A stretch of DNA of 64,000 nt from Letharia columbiana. Its lineage: Eukaryota > Ascomycota > Lecanoromycetes > Lecanorales > Parmeliaceae. The stretch's first letter is position 1; the number at the start of each line of letters is the position of its first letter. Below are positions 11,227 to 23,329 of this stretch, one piece after another. The translations under genes were made by a program, and so were the position numbers. Location of the stretch: contig NW_023501043.1 in NCBI RefSeq assembly GCF_014066305.1, forward strand, positions 930,001-994,000, in the 5' to 3' direction. Under the pieces are notes generated by a model that had not been told where the DNA came from, ran no database searches, and was given only the letters and a program-made list of their open reading frames with translations.

Positions 11227-11749
11227 GGCAAATTATAAATTCATACTCTAAAACCTTAAATCCTTATAAATTTATACCCTTAATTACATTTTCATATTCC
11301 TTTACTAAATTTTAGGATATAAAAATATAATTTATTATTCTTTAAGATATAAATTTATAATCTATTAAGCTACGTCTTCGAGTGCCCGACATTTAAGATC
11401 TCTAAAGAAGCCTCGGAAGCCTTAAAAAGCCCCTAGAAAATTGAACCCTAAATTTATCGCGGATTGGGGTGAGTTGGGGATTTAAGAGCTCGCCTCAGCC
11501 TCGGAGCGAGATTTCGACGAGTTACACGGCGAACCCTAGAGGTCTTCAGTTCGGGGCTCCCGGGGCCGGTCCGGCCTAATTTCCCAACCCCCGAAGACCT
11601 AACCTCAGCGCACTATGGTAAATTACATTTTCATACCCTAAGGAATAACAAATTATCGATTCATATCTCATTAAGGTATGAAAATATAATTAGAGGTATA
11701 AATTTGTAAGGATTTAAGGTTTTAGAGTATGAATTTATAATTTACCCGC
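11227..11749. mobile_element. MULE-like miniature element with long TIRs
   Basis: Terminal inverted repeats of about 75 bp bound a 523-bp segment. The left starts ggcaaattataaattcatac and the right, reversed, starts gcgggtaaattataaattc. The flanks carry an identical 11-bp direct repeat CTCGATATTCG (11216-11226 and 11750-11760), in the size range expected for Mutator-like elements. The GC-rich core (about 11390-11620) shows no coding frame. It is inserted beside the 3' part of the dead Tc1 transposase. Confidence 0.65.
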
Positions 11750-11789
11750 CTCGATATTCGCTCTATTCACTTCTAAATTCTCTTCTATA

Positions 11790-12810
11790 TAAACTCGTAA
11801 TTTTAGCAATATAGTCATCGTTCCTCGGCTTCCTTACGAGTCCTTAATACACCTTTTCGAGTAGTATAACGTTTTATCTATAGTCAATAAGGCTTAATCA
11901 TATTAAGATCCGGAGAGTTGCCGTATTAGATCATTCGAATAATATTCATTAACATGTGAACTACTTCTTAATACTTTAATGTATAGGCCGAGGCCTTATC
12001 TTCCATAACTATTATATCAAGTCGCTCTCGTTTGCACTCCTAAGCGAATTTCAGAAGCTTTAAGATAAGAATCTATATCTGATAAGAAGGAGAAGTATGA
12101 GAAATATAAGCGTACATATCTTTTTCTAGTAGCGATACTAATTGATTCCCCCCTTCTTCCCCTTAATAGTAACTTTCCCAGTCTTAGCAGTGAAGTTCCA
12201 TATGGGCTTCTTACCAAAAAGATTCCGAAGACCTATACGTCTTATACCGGTCTTAAGTTTCCAAGCTTATTTAGCCTCAGCTTTCAGAGCATCATTAATT
12301 TTAGCGAGATTCTCGGCACACTCCTTCTTTTTAGCTGTAGTTTCGGCTTTCCAAATATAGTACGGCCTCTTCTTATCATACGAGAAATAACCTTAGAACA
12401 TAAACTCTATAGCACCTACGAAACGACGTCGCACAGTAAATTTAATAAAGACTTTATTGGGTTGCCGCCATACACGCACTCTTCCCCGCCGAGAATTCAA
12501 GATTACACTGATTTCGTTACTTCAAATTATCTTTTTCTACTTCTCTATAATCCAGTCTTTATATCGTAAAGCGAATTGATATCGAGCTTCCATCATAACT
12601 TCTATAAGAGACGGTTTTTTGGTGGTTTTACAGGCTCGGAAATTGTTACGTCTAAGTACTCGTAGAATCGTTATTGACGAGAGTCCTTATTCAGCAACTA
12701 ATATGAATGAGATTTTCTTATAACCGTAGCGATCTCTTCGTATAGCGGCTATAATAGCACTCTCAACCTCGAGGGTAATGATTGAGGGTCGTCTAGATCT
12801 CGATATATCA
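11790..12810 (-). pseudogene. Tc1/mariner transposase (DDE_3 type), RIP-killed
   Basis: The minus strand from about 12805 reads as a transposase with scattered stops. First comes a helix-turn-helix part (R-S-R-R-P-S-I-I-T-L-E-V-E-S-A-I), then the first catalytic region as *-S-N-E-I-S-V-I-L-N-S-R-R-G, where W-S-D-E is expected. The second is V-M-E-D-K-A-S and the third N-S-P-D-L-N-M-I-K-P, where I-E is expected. Two catalytic acids have therefore become Asn and Lys, and Trp/Gln codons have become stops, all explained by G-to-A/C-to-T change. At least one frameshift lies between the first and second catalytic regions (near 12100). Terminal inverted repeats were not identified. Confidence 0.75.
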
Positions 12811-14160
12811 CTTACGTATAATAGTAATAATTTTTAAGACTTGCTAAAATCAAATTCTCTATTACGAACTTATTTCTATAGACGACTAATAGTAAAGTAG
12901 AAGATCTCAGTAATAGTAGTAATAATTTTAGTTATAATGTTAGTTTCGATTAAAGTAAGTATCTAAAGTCTAATACCGTTATTATAATTAATAGCTTAAG
13001 CTTTATCTATAAATATTTTAATATAGAGAATATAGAGAGGATTATTTTTTATAGCTATATTAAGAACTTTATATATAATATAAAGTCTTAAGATTCTCCC
13101 TCTTTTCTCGTAGGCTAGTACGTTTAATATTAATATCGTAATTCGATAAATATACTATTTATATATAGCTATAACGTCGCTATAACGCGTATATACTTCG
13201 TATATATATACTCCGTATGTATACACCTTATATATATAGTATTAACGTCGCTATTAAGTAAAAAGTAGTAATATTAAAGATATTTAAGATATTCAGAATA
13301 TTTACTAAGTATATCAAGAGATTTAGCGTATGTGTAGGACTTTTAATATTACTCTCCGTATTAGATTTTAGAATAACTTTTTTATTTTCTATTAAAAATT
13401 TGAGATTTTTTTTTAAATTATAGAACGAAATATGAGCTTTTAGAGAAAAAAAAGAATTACTAAATTTAATTCTATAGATATTTAAAGGCAACGAATTTAA
13501 ATATCGCATATTAAAAGTTCGCTTATCAAATTTACTCGACAGCTCTAATTAAAAAAAAAATTATAAATTTAATTTATAGATCTTTACTCTTACTTTTATA
13601 ATTAAATAAAAATAATTATTAGCGATTAATAACATCTTAATCTAGAAAACTAATTTTTATAAAGTAAAACTATAAAACGTATAATTAAGAGCTACTCGCT
13701 ATGATAACATCTATAAAATAATAATATTACTATTTAAAAGATAATATTAATATATATAAAAGAATAAGATAGAGCTAAGTTATAAAATCTTAAATTTATA
13801 TATATAGTTAATTATAAATTTAGAGTTACTACGCTCTTTAATTAAATCGACTAAGTTATCGCGGGTAAATAAATTAGCGTCCGCAATTATTAAAATCTCT
13901 TATTCTACTTTTAATTCTTTAATAACTTTACTATTTTCTATTAAAATTTTAAAAAAAAAATTATATTATAGCTCGCAGTTTGCGCTTTTCAATAATGTAA
14001 ATATTATAAAAGTTAATCTTATCATTTTTCAAAGGCAAAGAATTCAAATATTTCTTATCAAATTTGCTCGACAGCCGGCAGCCCTTATTAAAAAACAGAT
14101 ATTGATTTTAGAATAACTTTTTCGTTTTCTATTAAAATTCTACTATTCTTTTAATTAATT

Positions 14161-14930
14161 ACGAGTAAAGGCCTATGAATTAAATTTACAACTAGTTTTT
14201 TTGATTAGGGCTGTCGAGTAAATTTTGGTGGGCGATCTTTGATGAGCGATATCTGAATTCCTTGCCTTTAAATATCTATAAGACTAAATTTAGAAATTCT
14301 TTTTTTATCTGAAAGCCCACATTACGTTCTATAATTTAATAGAAGAATCGAGTTTTTTTAATAGAAAACAAAAATGTTATTATAAAGTTAAATAATGTAT
14401 ATCTATTTTTTAATTAGAGCTGTCGAGCGAACTTTAATAAGCGATATTTGAATTCTTTGTCTTAAAATATTTATAAGACTAAATTTAATACTTCTTTTTT
14501 TATTTAAAAGCTCATATTACTTCTTATAATTTAAACGAAAAATCTTAAAATTTTAATAGAAAATAAAAAAGTTATTCTAAAATCAAATAATGTGTACCTG
14601 TTTTTTGATTAGGGCTGTCGAGCGAACTTTGATAAGCGATATTTGAATTCCTTACGCTTTAATAATTATAAGATCAAATTTTGAAATTTTTTCATTATTA
14701 AAAAGCGTAAGTTACGGACTATAACTTACTTAAAAAAAAATCTTAAAATTTTAATAGAAGATAGTAAAGTTATTAAAAGGTTAAAAGTAGAGGGAGAGAT
14801 TTTTAATAGTTACGGACGTTAATTTATTTACCCGCGGTATCTAATTAAAAAGCGTAGACCTAACGAATTTATAATTGGCTGCATATACAAATTTAAGGTT
14901 TTCTAGTTCAACTCTATCTTATTCTTTTAT
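14161..14930 (+). repeat. R1 repeat, head-to-tail copy 1
   Basis: It starts acgagtaaaggcctatgaat and ends ctctatcttattcttttat, with three ~205-bp internal units recognisable by the attagggctgtcgag and gcgatatttgaattcc motifs. The next copy begins at the very next base. Confidence 0.7.
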
Positions 14931-15333
14931 ACGAGTAAAGGCCTATAAATTAAATTCATAATTATTTTTTTAATTAGGGCTATCGAGTAAATAGGTGAGC
15001 GATCTTTAGTAAGCGAACTTTGATGAGCGATATTTGAATTCCTTACGCTTTAATAATTATAAGATTAAATTTCGAATTTCGTAAAAATTCGGAAAGCCTA
15101 AACAGCGCTTCAAAAATTAAAAAAAAAAATCCAAAATTTTAATAGAAAACAAAAAAGTTATTCCTATTGTGAATAACGTATATCTATTTTTTTAATAAGG
15201 GGCCTCGGGAGGGCTAGCGGGCTGACTCAGCTGGTCTAATCAAAGAGCGTAGTAACCCTAAATTTATAATTGACTGCACATACAAATTTAAGGTTTTTTA
15301 GATTAGCTCTATCTTATTCTTTTATATATATTA
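14931..15333 (+). repeat. R1 repeat, head-to-tail copy 2
   Basis: It has the same start (acgagtaaaggcctata) and end (agctctatcttattctttta) as copy 1 but only one internal unit. Length variation comes from internal unit number. Confidence 0.7.
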
Positions 15334-15938
15334 ACGAGTAAAGGCCTATAAATTAAATTCATAACCATTTTATTTGATTAGAGCTGTCGAGTAAATTTAA
15401 TAAGCGATTTTTAATAAGCGATATTTGAATTCTATGCCTTTAAAGAATTATAAGATTAAATTTCGAAATTTTTTTATTTTTGAAAAACGTAAGCTATAGG
15501 CTATAATTGAAAGAAGAAATCTCAAAATTTTAATAGAAAACAAAAAAGTTATTCTAAAATTAAATAATGTACACCTATTTTTTTATCAGGGCTGCCGGCA
15601 AATTTGGTGAGCGAACTTTGGTGAGCGATATTTGAATTCCTTACGCTTTAATAATTATAAGACTAAATTTAGAAATTCTTTTAACTTTTCTTATCTAAAA
15701 GCCCATGTTTCGTTCTACAATTTAAAAAAAATCTCAAAAATTTAATCGAAAAATAAAAATGTTATTCTAGGTGTTAATAACGTACATCTATTTTTTTAAT
15801 AGTTACGGACGCTAATTTATTTACCCGCGATAACTTAATTAATCTAATTAAAGAGCGTAGTAACTCTAAATTTATAATTGACTATATATATAAATTTAAG
15901 ATTTTCAAGCTTAGCTCTATCTTATTCTATTATATATA
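15334..15938 (+). repeat. R1 repeat, head-to-tail copy 3
   Basis: It starts acgagtaaaggcctata and ends agctctatcttattctatta, with two internal units. Confidence 0.7.
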
Positions 15939-17090
15939 CTTTACTAATTTATTAGATCTACGCTTTTTAATTAGATATCGCGAGTAAACAAATTAGCGTT
16001 CGCAACTATTAAAAATTTCTCTCTCTACTTTTAATCATTTAATAACTTTACTATTTTCTATTAAAATTTTAAGATTTAAAATTTAATCTTATAATTATTA
16101 AAGTGTAAGGAATTTAAATATCGCTTATTAAAGTTCGCTCGACAGCTCTAATTAAAAAATAGATGTATATTATTTAATTTTAGAATAACTTTTTTATTTT
16201 CTATTAAAATTTTACGATTTTTCTTTTGAATTATAGAACGTAATATAGGCTTTTAAATAAGAAAAGAGTTATTAAATTTAGTCTTATAGATATTTAAAAG
16301 TAAGGAATTTAAATATCGTCTATTAAAAGTTCGCTTATTAAAGTTCGCTCGATAGCTCTAATTAAAAAATAGATATATATTATTTAAATTTAAAATAACT
16401 TTTTTATATTCTATTAAATTTTTAATATTTTTTTTAATTATAAAACGTAATATAAGCTTTTAGATATAAAGAGAATTATTAATTTAGTCTTATAAATATT
16501 TTAAGATAAAGAATTTAAATATCGCTTATTAAAAACTTATATACTCTATTACGTAAAAATCGTAAAACTAATAAAAATTCTATAAATTATAAAAATGAAA
16601 ATAAAGATAATTGATATAAATAAACTATAATAGATATTAAAATAAAGATAATTAATATAAATAAACTATAATAGATATTAAAATTAACTTATTAATTAAA
16701 TCTAAATTTAGTTTAAAGTTAATTAACTCTATAAGAAACCTATTACTAATATAACTTCTCTTTTTTCTATTAAATTTTTTCTATTTTTTCTATTTTTTCT
16801 ATTATTTATAATACGTGATTTAAGCTTTTAAATAAAAAAAGAATTATTAAATTTAATCTTATAAGTATTTAACGAGAAGAAATTTTAATATCGCTTATTA
16901 AAAAATTATTTACTCTATTAAGAATACTCTTTAATATAAGCTTAAATGGTCGAGTAGTAATAATTTTAATAAAATTCGAAACTATTCTATACTATTCTCG
17001 ATTTAAATTTATTAATCTCCCTCGCTAAAAAATTCTAAAATTCTAATAATCGTAAAATCGTAAAAGTTAAAAAAGTAATAATAATAATTA

Positions 17091-17493
17091 GTATATATAA
17101 AAGAATAAGATAGGGCTGAGCTTAAAAATCTTAAAATTATATATATAGTTAATTATAAATTCGAGGTTATTACGTCTTTTAGCTAGACTATCTAAGTTAG
17201 CTCGCTAGCCCTTTCGAGCTCTCTTATTAAAAAAATAGATGTACGTTATTAACACATAGAATAACTTTTTTATTTTCTATTAAATTTTTAGATTATTTTT
17301 TCAAATCATAGAACGAAATGTAGGCTTTTAGATAAAAAAGTTTTAAAATTTGGTCTTATAATTATTAAAGCGCAAGGAATTCAAATATCGCTTATCAAAG
17401 TTCGATTATCAAAGTTCGCTTATCTATTTACTCGATATCTATAGTCTTAATTAAAAAAATGATTATGAATTTAATTCATAGGCCTTTACTCGT
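17091..17493 (-). repeat. R1 repeat, single-unit copy
   Basis: This is an inverted relative of the head-to-tail copies: agaataagatagggctgagc at the left, aggcctttactcgt at the right, and one internal unit with ggaattcaaatatcgc. Confidence 0.65.
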
Positions 17494-17809
17494 AACTAAT
17501 ATAATTATTATTATTATTATAAAAATACTATAGTAGATATTAATATTATCTTCTTATTAATTAAATCTAAGTTAATTTAAAGTTAATTAACTCTTTGAAA
17601 ATTAATTAACTCTTTAGAAATCTATTATTAATATAACTTCTTTTTTCTATTAAAATTTTACTATTATTTTAATTAATTATAGAACTTTTTTAACGGTTTC
17701 TAATAATTTAAAATTTATAAAATTCTTCGAGAGTCGAATTCAATCTCGAAATTAGATATAAAAATAAATTACTTTTTATAAATTTAATTCATAGACTTAA
17801 ACTTATATA

Positions 17810-18197
17810 TTAATAAAAGAATAGAATAAGACTAAGCTAGAAAATCTTAAATTTATATATATAGTTAATTATAAATTTAGAGTTACTACGCTCTTTAATT
17901 AGATCGACTAAGTTATCGCGGGTAAATAAATTAGCGTTCGCAACTATTAAAATTTCTTATTCTACTTTTAACCCTTTAATAACTTTACTATTTTCTATTA
18001 AAATTTGATAATTTCTTTTTCTAATTATAGACCGCATTTCGCGCTTTATAAAAAGAAAAGGATTCTAAAATTGGATCTTATAGTTCTTCAAAGATAAGAA
18101 ATTCAAATATCGCTTATTAAAGATCGCTTATCAAATTTACTCGACAGCCCTAATTAAAAAAAACGGTTATGAATTTAATTTATAGGCCTTTACTCGT
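17810..18197 (-). repeat. R1 repeat, single-unit copy
   Basis: It has the same organisation as the copy at 17091-17493, ending ggcctttactcgt. Confidence 0.65.
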
Positions 18198-19639
18198 AGA
18201 TATATATATTCGTATATAAATCTTATAATAAGACTAATTCTTAAGAAAGTAATAGAAAAAATAAGAGATATCGCTTTTTTAAGCTTCTATATAAAGTTTA
18301 TATATATTAAAAATCTTAAATATATTAAAACTTTACTTAATAATCAAATGATCTTTAAAAATCTTAATTAGTACTATCTTCTCTCTTCGAGCGTTTATTT
18401 TTAAATCTATACTATATCTAAATTATAATTATTATAAATTTTATTAAAATCTTTTAAATTTTAGCGAAGATATAAAAGAAAGAGTTCTTTTTAAATTAAA
18501 TTAATATATTTATAATATAAGTATATATAATAAAATAAGATAGAGCTAAGTTAAAAAATCTTAAATTTATATATATAGCTAATTATAAATTCGAGGTTAT
18601 TACGTCTTTTAACTAGACTATCTAAGTTAGCCCGCTAGTCTTTTCGAGTAATCTTATTAAAAAATTAGATATACGTTATTTATAAATAGAATAACTTTGT
18701 TTTCCTCTATTAAAATTTAAAAGTTTTTTTCTTAATTACGAAGCGTAGCTTACGCTTTTTAATATTAAAAAAATTCTAAAATTTAATCTTATAAATATTT
18801 AAAGGCAAGGAATTTAAATATCGTATATTAAAAGTTCGCTTATTAAATTTACTCGACAGTCGATAGCCTTAACTAAAAAAAAAATATATATTATTTAATT
18901 TTAGAATAACTTTTTTATCTTCTATTAAAATCTTTCGATTCTTTTTTTAAATTATAAAGCGTAATTTAGATATTTTAATTATTTAAGAATTCTAAAATTT
19001 AGTCTTATAATTATTTAAAGGCAAAGAATTCAAATGTCGCTTATTAAAGTTCGCTTATTAAATTTACTCGATAGTTCTAATTAAAAAAATAGATTATAAA
19101 TTTAATTTATAGATCTAAACTCGTATATATATATAAGCTTATTAACGTTACTTATAATAGTAATTATTCTAATAAATATTAATTAATAATTTCGAATTTA
19201 AACTTAATAAGATCTCTATATACTTAATACGTATAATATTCGAGTATTTATATTCGACTTTAAAATAAGCGTAAGAAATAAATAAATACTTTAAAGTAAG
19301 ATTATATTTTAAAAATAATTAATATACGCTAAGGTAGGTAAATAGAACTAGTAGTTGAGATTCTAGAAGTATTATAGATATATAGCTAATTAAAGTTTTA
19401 GAACTAATAATTTAAGCTAGATAGAATGACTATCTATGATATGAACTTCAATTCTATATATCATACTAATGCTACTTACGCTGGAGACCGTCTGGCTATC
19501 GTTTGGTTTCCCTGCTTCGGGTACTTCTGAAATGCTTAAGGCTGCAGGCAAAGCATAGGGCAATAACTTCGATAACAGACTTTTACCTCGAGGTTGTCCT
19601 GTGAAGATGTTGCCAAAGAGAAGATCCGCCGCCATATAT

Positions 19640-20519
19640 CTAAAGTAGAGCACTAGGCCTTGGGCAATATCCTGCTACCGACGGAGGATATAAAATTCTC
19701 TTTATGTCTGTCAGCGGAATATGTAGTCCTTCAGGTTGGACTACGCAATCTTCTCCCTCACGAGCGCACTCGGTACCCTCAGGAGTGAGACAACCAAAAG
19801 TTGATTCCACAGCAAATCATCTCTTCTGAACTCGATAGGCGGATCGAGGTTTTGGTTGTGGAGATGATTTATTTGGCTGCTTTAAGCCGCGGGACTTTGG
19901 AGGACCCATCGGAGCAATACTGGAGACGCGTTGGCTTGTTTTGTTATCATGAGTGAGTTCGTAGAAAGTGACAGTTTTCGAAGCTTTTGACCGGGTAGCT
20001 CTACTAAGATGATTAGTATCTACATTCGTAGTGACTGATTCCTATTTACCGCCCAGAGACCGGTAGTAGAGTTCGACGTTGTCTTTGACGTTGTACTTTG
20101 CGTGCCCGTAATTGCGGTGAAGTGGAGGGGGCCGGATGAATGTTTTGCAAAGGCGTGTCACCCATTTTGGGCCGCTGGATCTCCATGTTGACGGACTCAT
20201 TCTCCTTAGATGTGGCGCCTGTTGTGAAGTTCAAATCTTGATCCCAAGGCACTCTGGGATAGGTAAGGCTCTTACCTCGTGGAGTGCACGGGGGAGACAT
20301 AGGCGGAGTCATCGGCCGTATAGCCTCGAATTCTTCATCATCAGAAGAGACTGGCTCCCAAGCAGTAGAAGGTCCTCGTCCTTCAGCCTCAAGCCTTGCG
20401 CGCATTGCGTCGGCTTCTGCGTGGATCCTATCGAGTCTCTCTTGAGTATCTCCTTGCATGATAAGCCACGCGTCGCTTTCCTCCCGTGTTATAGGCATGA
20501 TGGTGATGATGATTGGCAT
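19640..20519 (-). pseudogene. Unknown fungal protein, frameshifted, in a GC-normal island
   Basis: From ATG at 20519 a frame runs 157 codons. It is acidic near the middle (SSDDEEFEAIRP), with a Pro-rich TPPMSPPCTPRGK segment and a basic RARKVQRQRQRR end. In another frame the coding pattern continues without a break in style to 19640 (V-T-F-Y-E-L-T-H-D-N-K, later G-C-L-T-P-E-G-T-E-C-A-R-E-G-E-D-C). It is interrupted by TAG and TGA that fit mutated CAG and CGA. The whole looks like one ~290-residue protein broken by a frameshift near 20070 and two RIP-type stops. The family is not recognised. AT-rich repeats flank both sides. Confidence 0.45.
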
Positions 20520-20939
20520 GTGAGCCAGGAAGTGAAGGGGCGGAGATTGATCCTCCCGCCACTTCAGCCCTACTGTATGATTAGCGCCGTTGGCGACGCT
20601 GCGCAGAGCCGCAGCTGCCTAAAATGAGCTAAGCCGATATCACACTAGCGGTTTTCAATGATGTACCTTCTTCAACAAATCTCTGCGGCATGGAAATTTT
20701 GAACTAATAATAGAGAGCAAGCTCGAATGGCTGATACATTCAATGGCGATTTTGCCAGGCTTGTTAACCCCGCAAGTCAAATTGCATCAACGTTTGTTCT
20801 CGGCAACCCATATTTATGTCGAAGAGAATAAGATATTTCATTTTATGCGTTTCTTGCAGCGGAATCTTGAAAAGCCTAAAAGCGTCAAATGAAGCCTTTG
20901 GAGTAGTTCCATTCTATTACGATAGCCAGCTCGAAGAAT

Positions 20940-22734
20940 AATAAAAACTAAGGGTTTAAGACTTAGCTCTAAAGAATATTATAATCCTTTATAATAAAGG
21001 TCGTAAGAGAATCGCTTATAAAGAATTATAATATTCCTTATACACTTTAAAACTAAGGGTTTTAAGATTTATATTAAGAAAAAGTATATAGTAAATAATA
21101 ATACTCGCGAATTATAAGAAGTAGTAGAGTTCTTTTTCTTTATTAGTCTTAATTAAATTCGCTTAGCGAGGTAATTTATTAGTTATTTTATAGTTATTAC
21201 AGAAATACTATATTTAATATAAATAAGAATAATCTATCTCTATTAGTTCTTATTTATATAATTAATATCTTAAGATCTATTTCGATCGACTATTATTTTA
21301 TCGAGTTCGAATTTATCGAGGTCTTTCTATTCATAAACGACTATATAAGAGACTTATTTTTCTATGATAATTATAGAGGATCGGCGATTCTATTAGATGA
21401 TTTTACGACGGGATTAATAGTAATAATAATTAAGAAAAGAACGAATCTACTTATACTATCGAATAATTAGATAAATATAATTACTTAAGTAAATATAGAG
21501 GTTACTTAGATACTTAGTTATTATTTAAATAAATTAGATAGCGACTATTTTCTTTAGCTATATTATTAATATATAACTAAAATAATTAAAAAGAGATTTA
21601 CTCGCGAGAGATATTCGCTTTTAATAAGAAAGTTATTAACTAATCTGGTGTGAAAGTAGATTAAATTAGAAATTCTTAAGAATATAAAGCGAAATCGTAG
21701 TATTCTACTTAATTATCTATATTAAAAAAAATAGAACTATTTAATTAATTTCTATTAATAATAAAAGTATTAATTTATTACGATATATACTAAAAAGTAA
21801 CTAAATCTCGATTATAATTCTACTTAATAAGGTAAGAGTAGTTATTCTCTAGTTAAGGCTATTATAAATCGTTATATATCTATTAAATAATTAGTAAAAA
21901 GATTACTTAAGGAAATAAATAAGGTTATTTATACTTTTCAGTATAAATTAAAGTATTAAAAGAGGAATAATCCTCGTAGTATTAATATGCTAGCAGATTA
22001 TTCTTTATAAAATCTTCTTAATTATATTATCTATTAAGATAATCGAACTCATCTATATAAAGTTAATTACGGATAAAAAGATAGGGTTTTTAATATTAAA
22101 GAATAAAGTATTCTAAGAATCTAAGAAGAATAAGTATTAATAAGTATATTATCTTCTTAAATAATATAGTTTATTTTATAAATATTAGCTATTTCGCTAT
22201 ATTATCGAGAAGATTTCTATTTCTCTTTCTCTTTTATATTTAAGATAGCTTAATAAGATATCGAAAGTTATAATAAATTAAGAAATAACTTTTAATTTAA
22301 TTATTATAACGGCTATTTATATAACTTTAATTAATATTAATAATATTTAAAGTTAATTTAATAATTATTCTAGCGGTAACGATAATTGATTATCTATCTT
22401 CGATATTTATATAATCGAAGATATAATCGATAAGAACTAAACTTACTAAAGGCGAGTACTTTTTCGATATATAAGTTTTATAAGAAGATTTTAGAAGGTT
22501 ATCGCGCTAAAGAGTATATAAGAGAGATAACGAAGACTATTTAAAGGGGTCGAATAGAGTCTATAAGTAAAAGTATAATAAGAAAACTTTTTTTGCTATA
22601 ATCGTTTTTGACTATTAAAAAGGATAATAAGGGCTTATAATATAAGAAGAATGAAAGTAGACAATATATATTAACTAGGCGTGAGGCTACTAATATAGAA
22701 GAATTAAATCTTATATCGTTAAGTAAGAAAGAAC
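20940..22734. repeat. AT-rich RIP-degraded block
   Basis: Strongly AT-rich, with no usable frame. Coding texture survives at about 21240-21460 but no family can be read. The preceding 20640-20940 is of normal composition and also without a gene. Confidence 0.5.
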
Positions 22735-22825
22735 CTGGACAAGCGATGATTGATAATAAGCCAAGACTAAAAGGGGAGATTATGCTTTTGTTCCTTACTA
22801 ACAAAGTCATTGCTCGTGATCTATC

Positions 22826-23329
22826 TAGCGATGTGACCAAAAGCCTTGCAGTAATTACACTTTCAGTAATTACACGTGAAATTACTGCAAAGCAATTGGT
22901 CTGACGGTCACGCTAGTAGGGCACTAGTGGGTATTTAAAATTTGGCCTGGAATCCACCTGTTGAGAGGTACCATTTCCGTGTAATCTAGTCCTACTGAGG
23001 GTACTCTTGCGAGTCAAGAAATGAGGCTATACAGATCCGAGGTACGTGCAGGAGCCATGGGAGCTATGGGAGCTTCCAACAACGCGTCTACCTCGTAGTC
23101 AGGCCCCACATCATCGTCATGCTTGGTGGGAGGTCAATTGATGAAGAAATGGTAGGTTTTGAAGAATTTTCTCCGCAAGATATTGCCAAGACTATGGATT
23201 TGGCCAATCAGAAGGCCTACATTTGGATTACTAAGCGCATTTCACGAATTATATGCTGTAATACTCTAGAGACCTAACATACGATAATTACTGTGAAGCA
23301 TTTGCTTTACATATAATATCACATCGCTA
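22826..23329 (+). mobile_element. hAT-like miniature element (504 bp), left-arm copy
   Basis: The ends are inverted: TAGCGATGTGACC at the left and, reversed, TAGCGATGTGATA at the right. An 8-bp duplication GATCTATC/GATCTATT flanks it (22818-22825, 23330-23337). TIR sequence and 8-bp duplication fit the hAT superfamily. Inside the left end is a palindrome (cagtaattacacgtgaaattactg region). The identical 504-bp element lies in the right arm. Confidence 0.75.
23046..23277 (+). pseudogene. Captured gene fragment inside the hAT-like element
   Basis: A frame ending in TAA at 23275-23277 reads S-Y-G-S-F-Q-Q-R-V-Y-L-V-V-R-P-H and then G-G-R-S-I-D-E-E-M-V-G-F-E-E-F. It continues into A-K-T-M-D-L-A-N-Q-K-A-Y-I-W-I. 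It has no start codon and normal GC, unlike the AT-rich DNA that follows. I cannot name the parent gene. It may be part of a deleted transposase or a host gene piece. Confidence 0.4.

Larger units (their letters stand above)
12820..19410. repeat. AT-rich array of R1 repeats
   Basis: Nearly the whole 6.6 kb is R1 sequence in both orientations plus featureless AT-rich DNA. The best-delimited copies are given separately (14161, 14931, 15334, 17091, 17810). Others lie at about 13360-13600, 13755-14160, 15960-16550 and 18525-19125. No intact coding frame, LTR or transposase was found. Confidence 0.7.
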
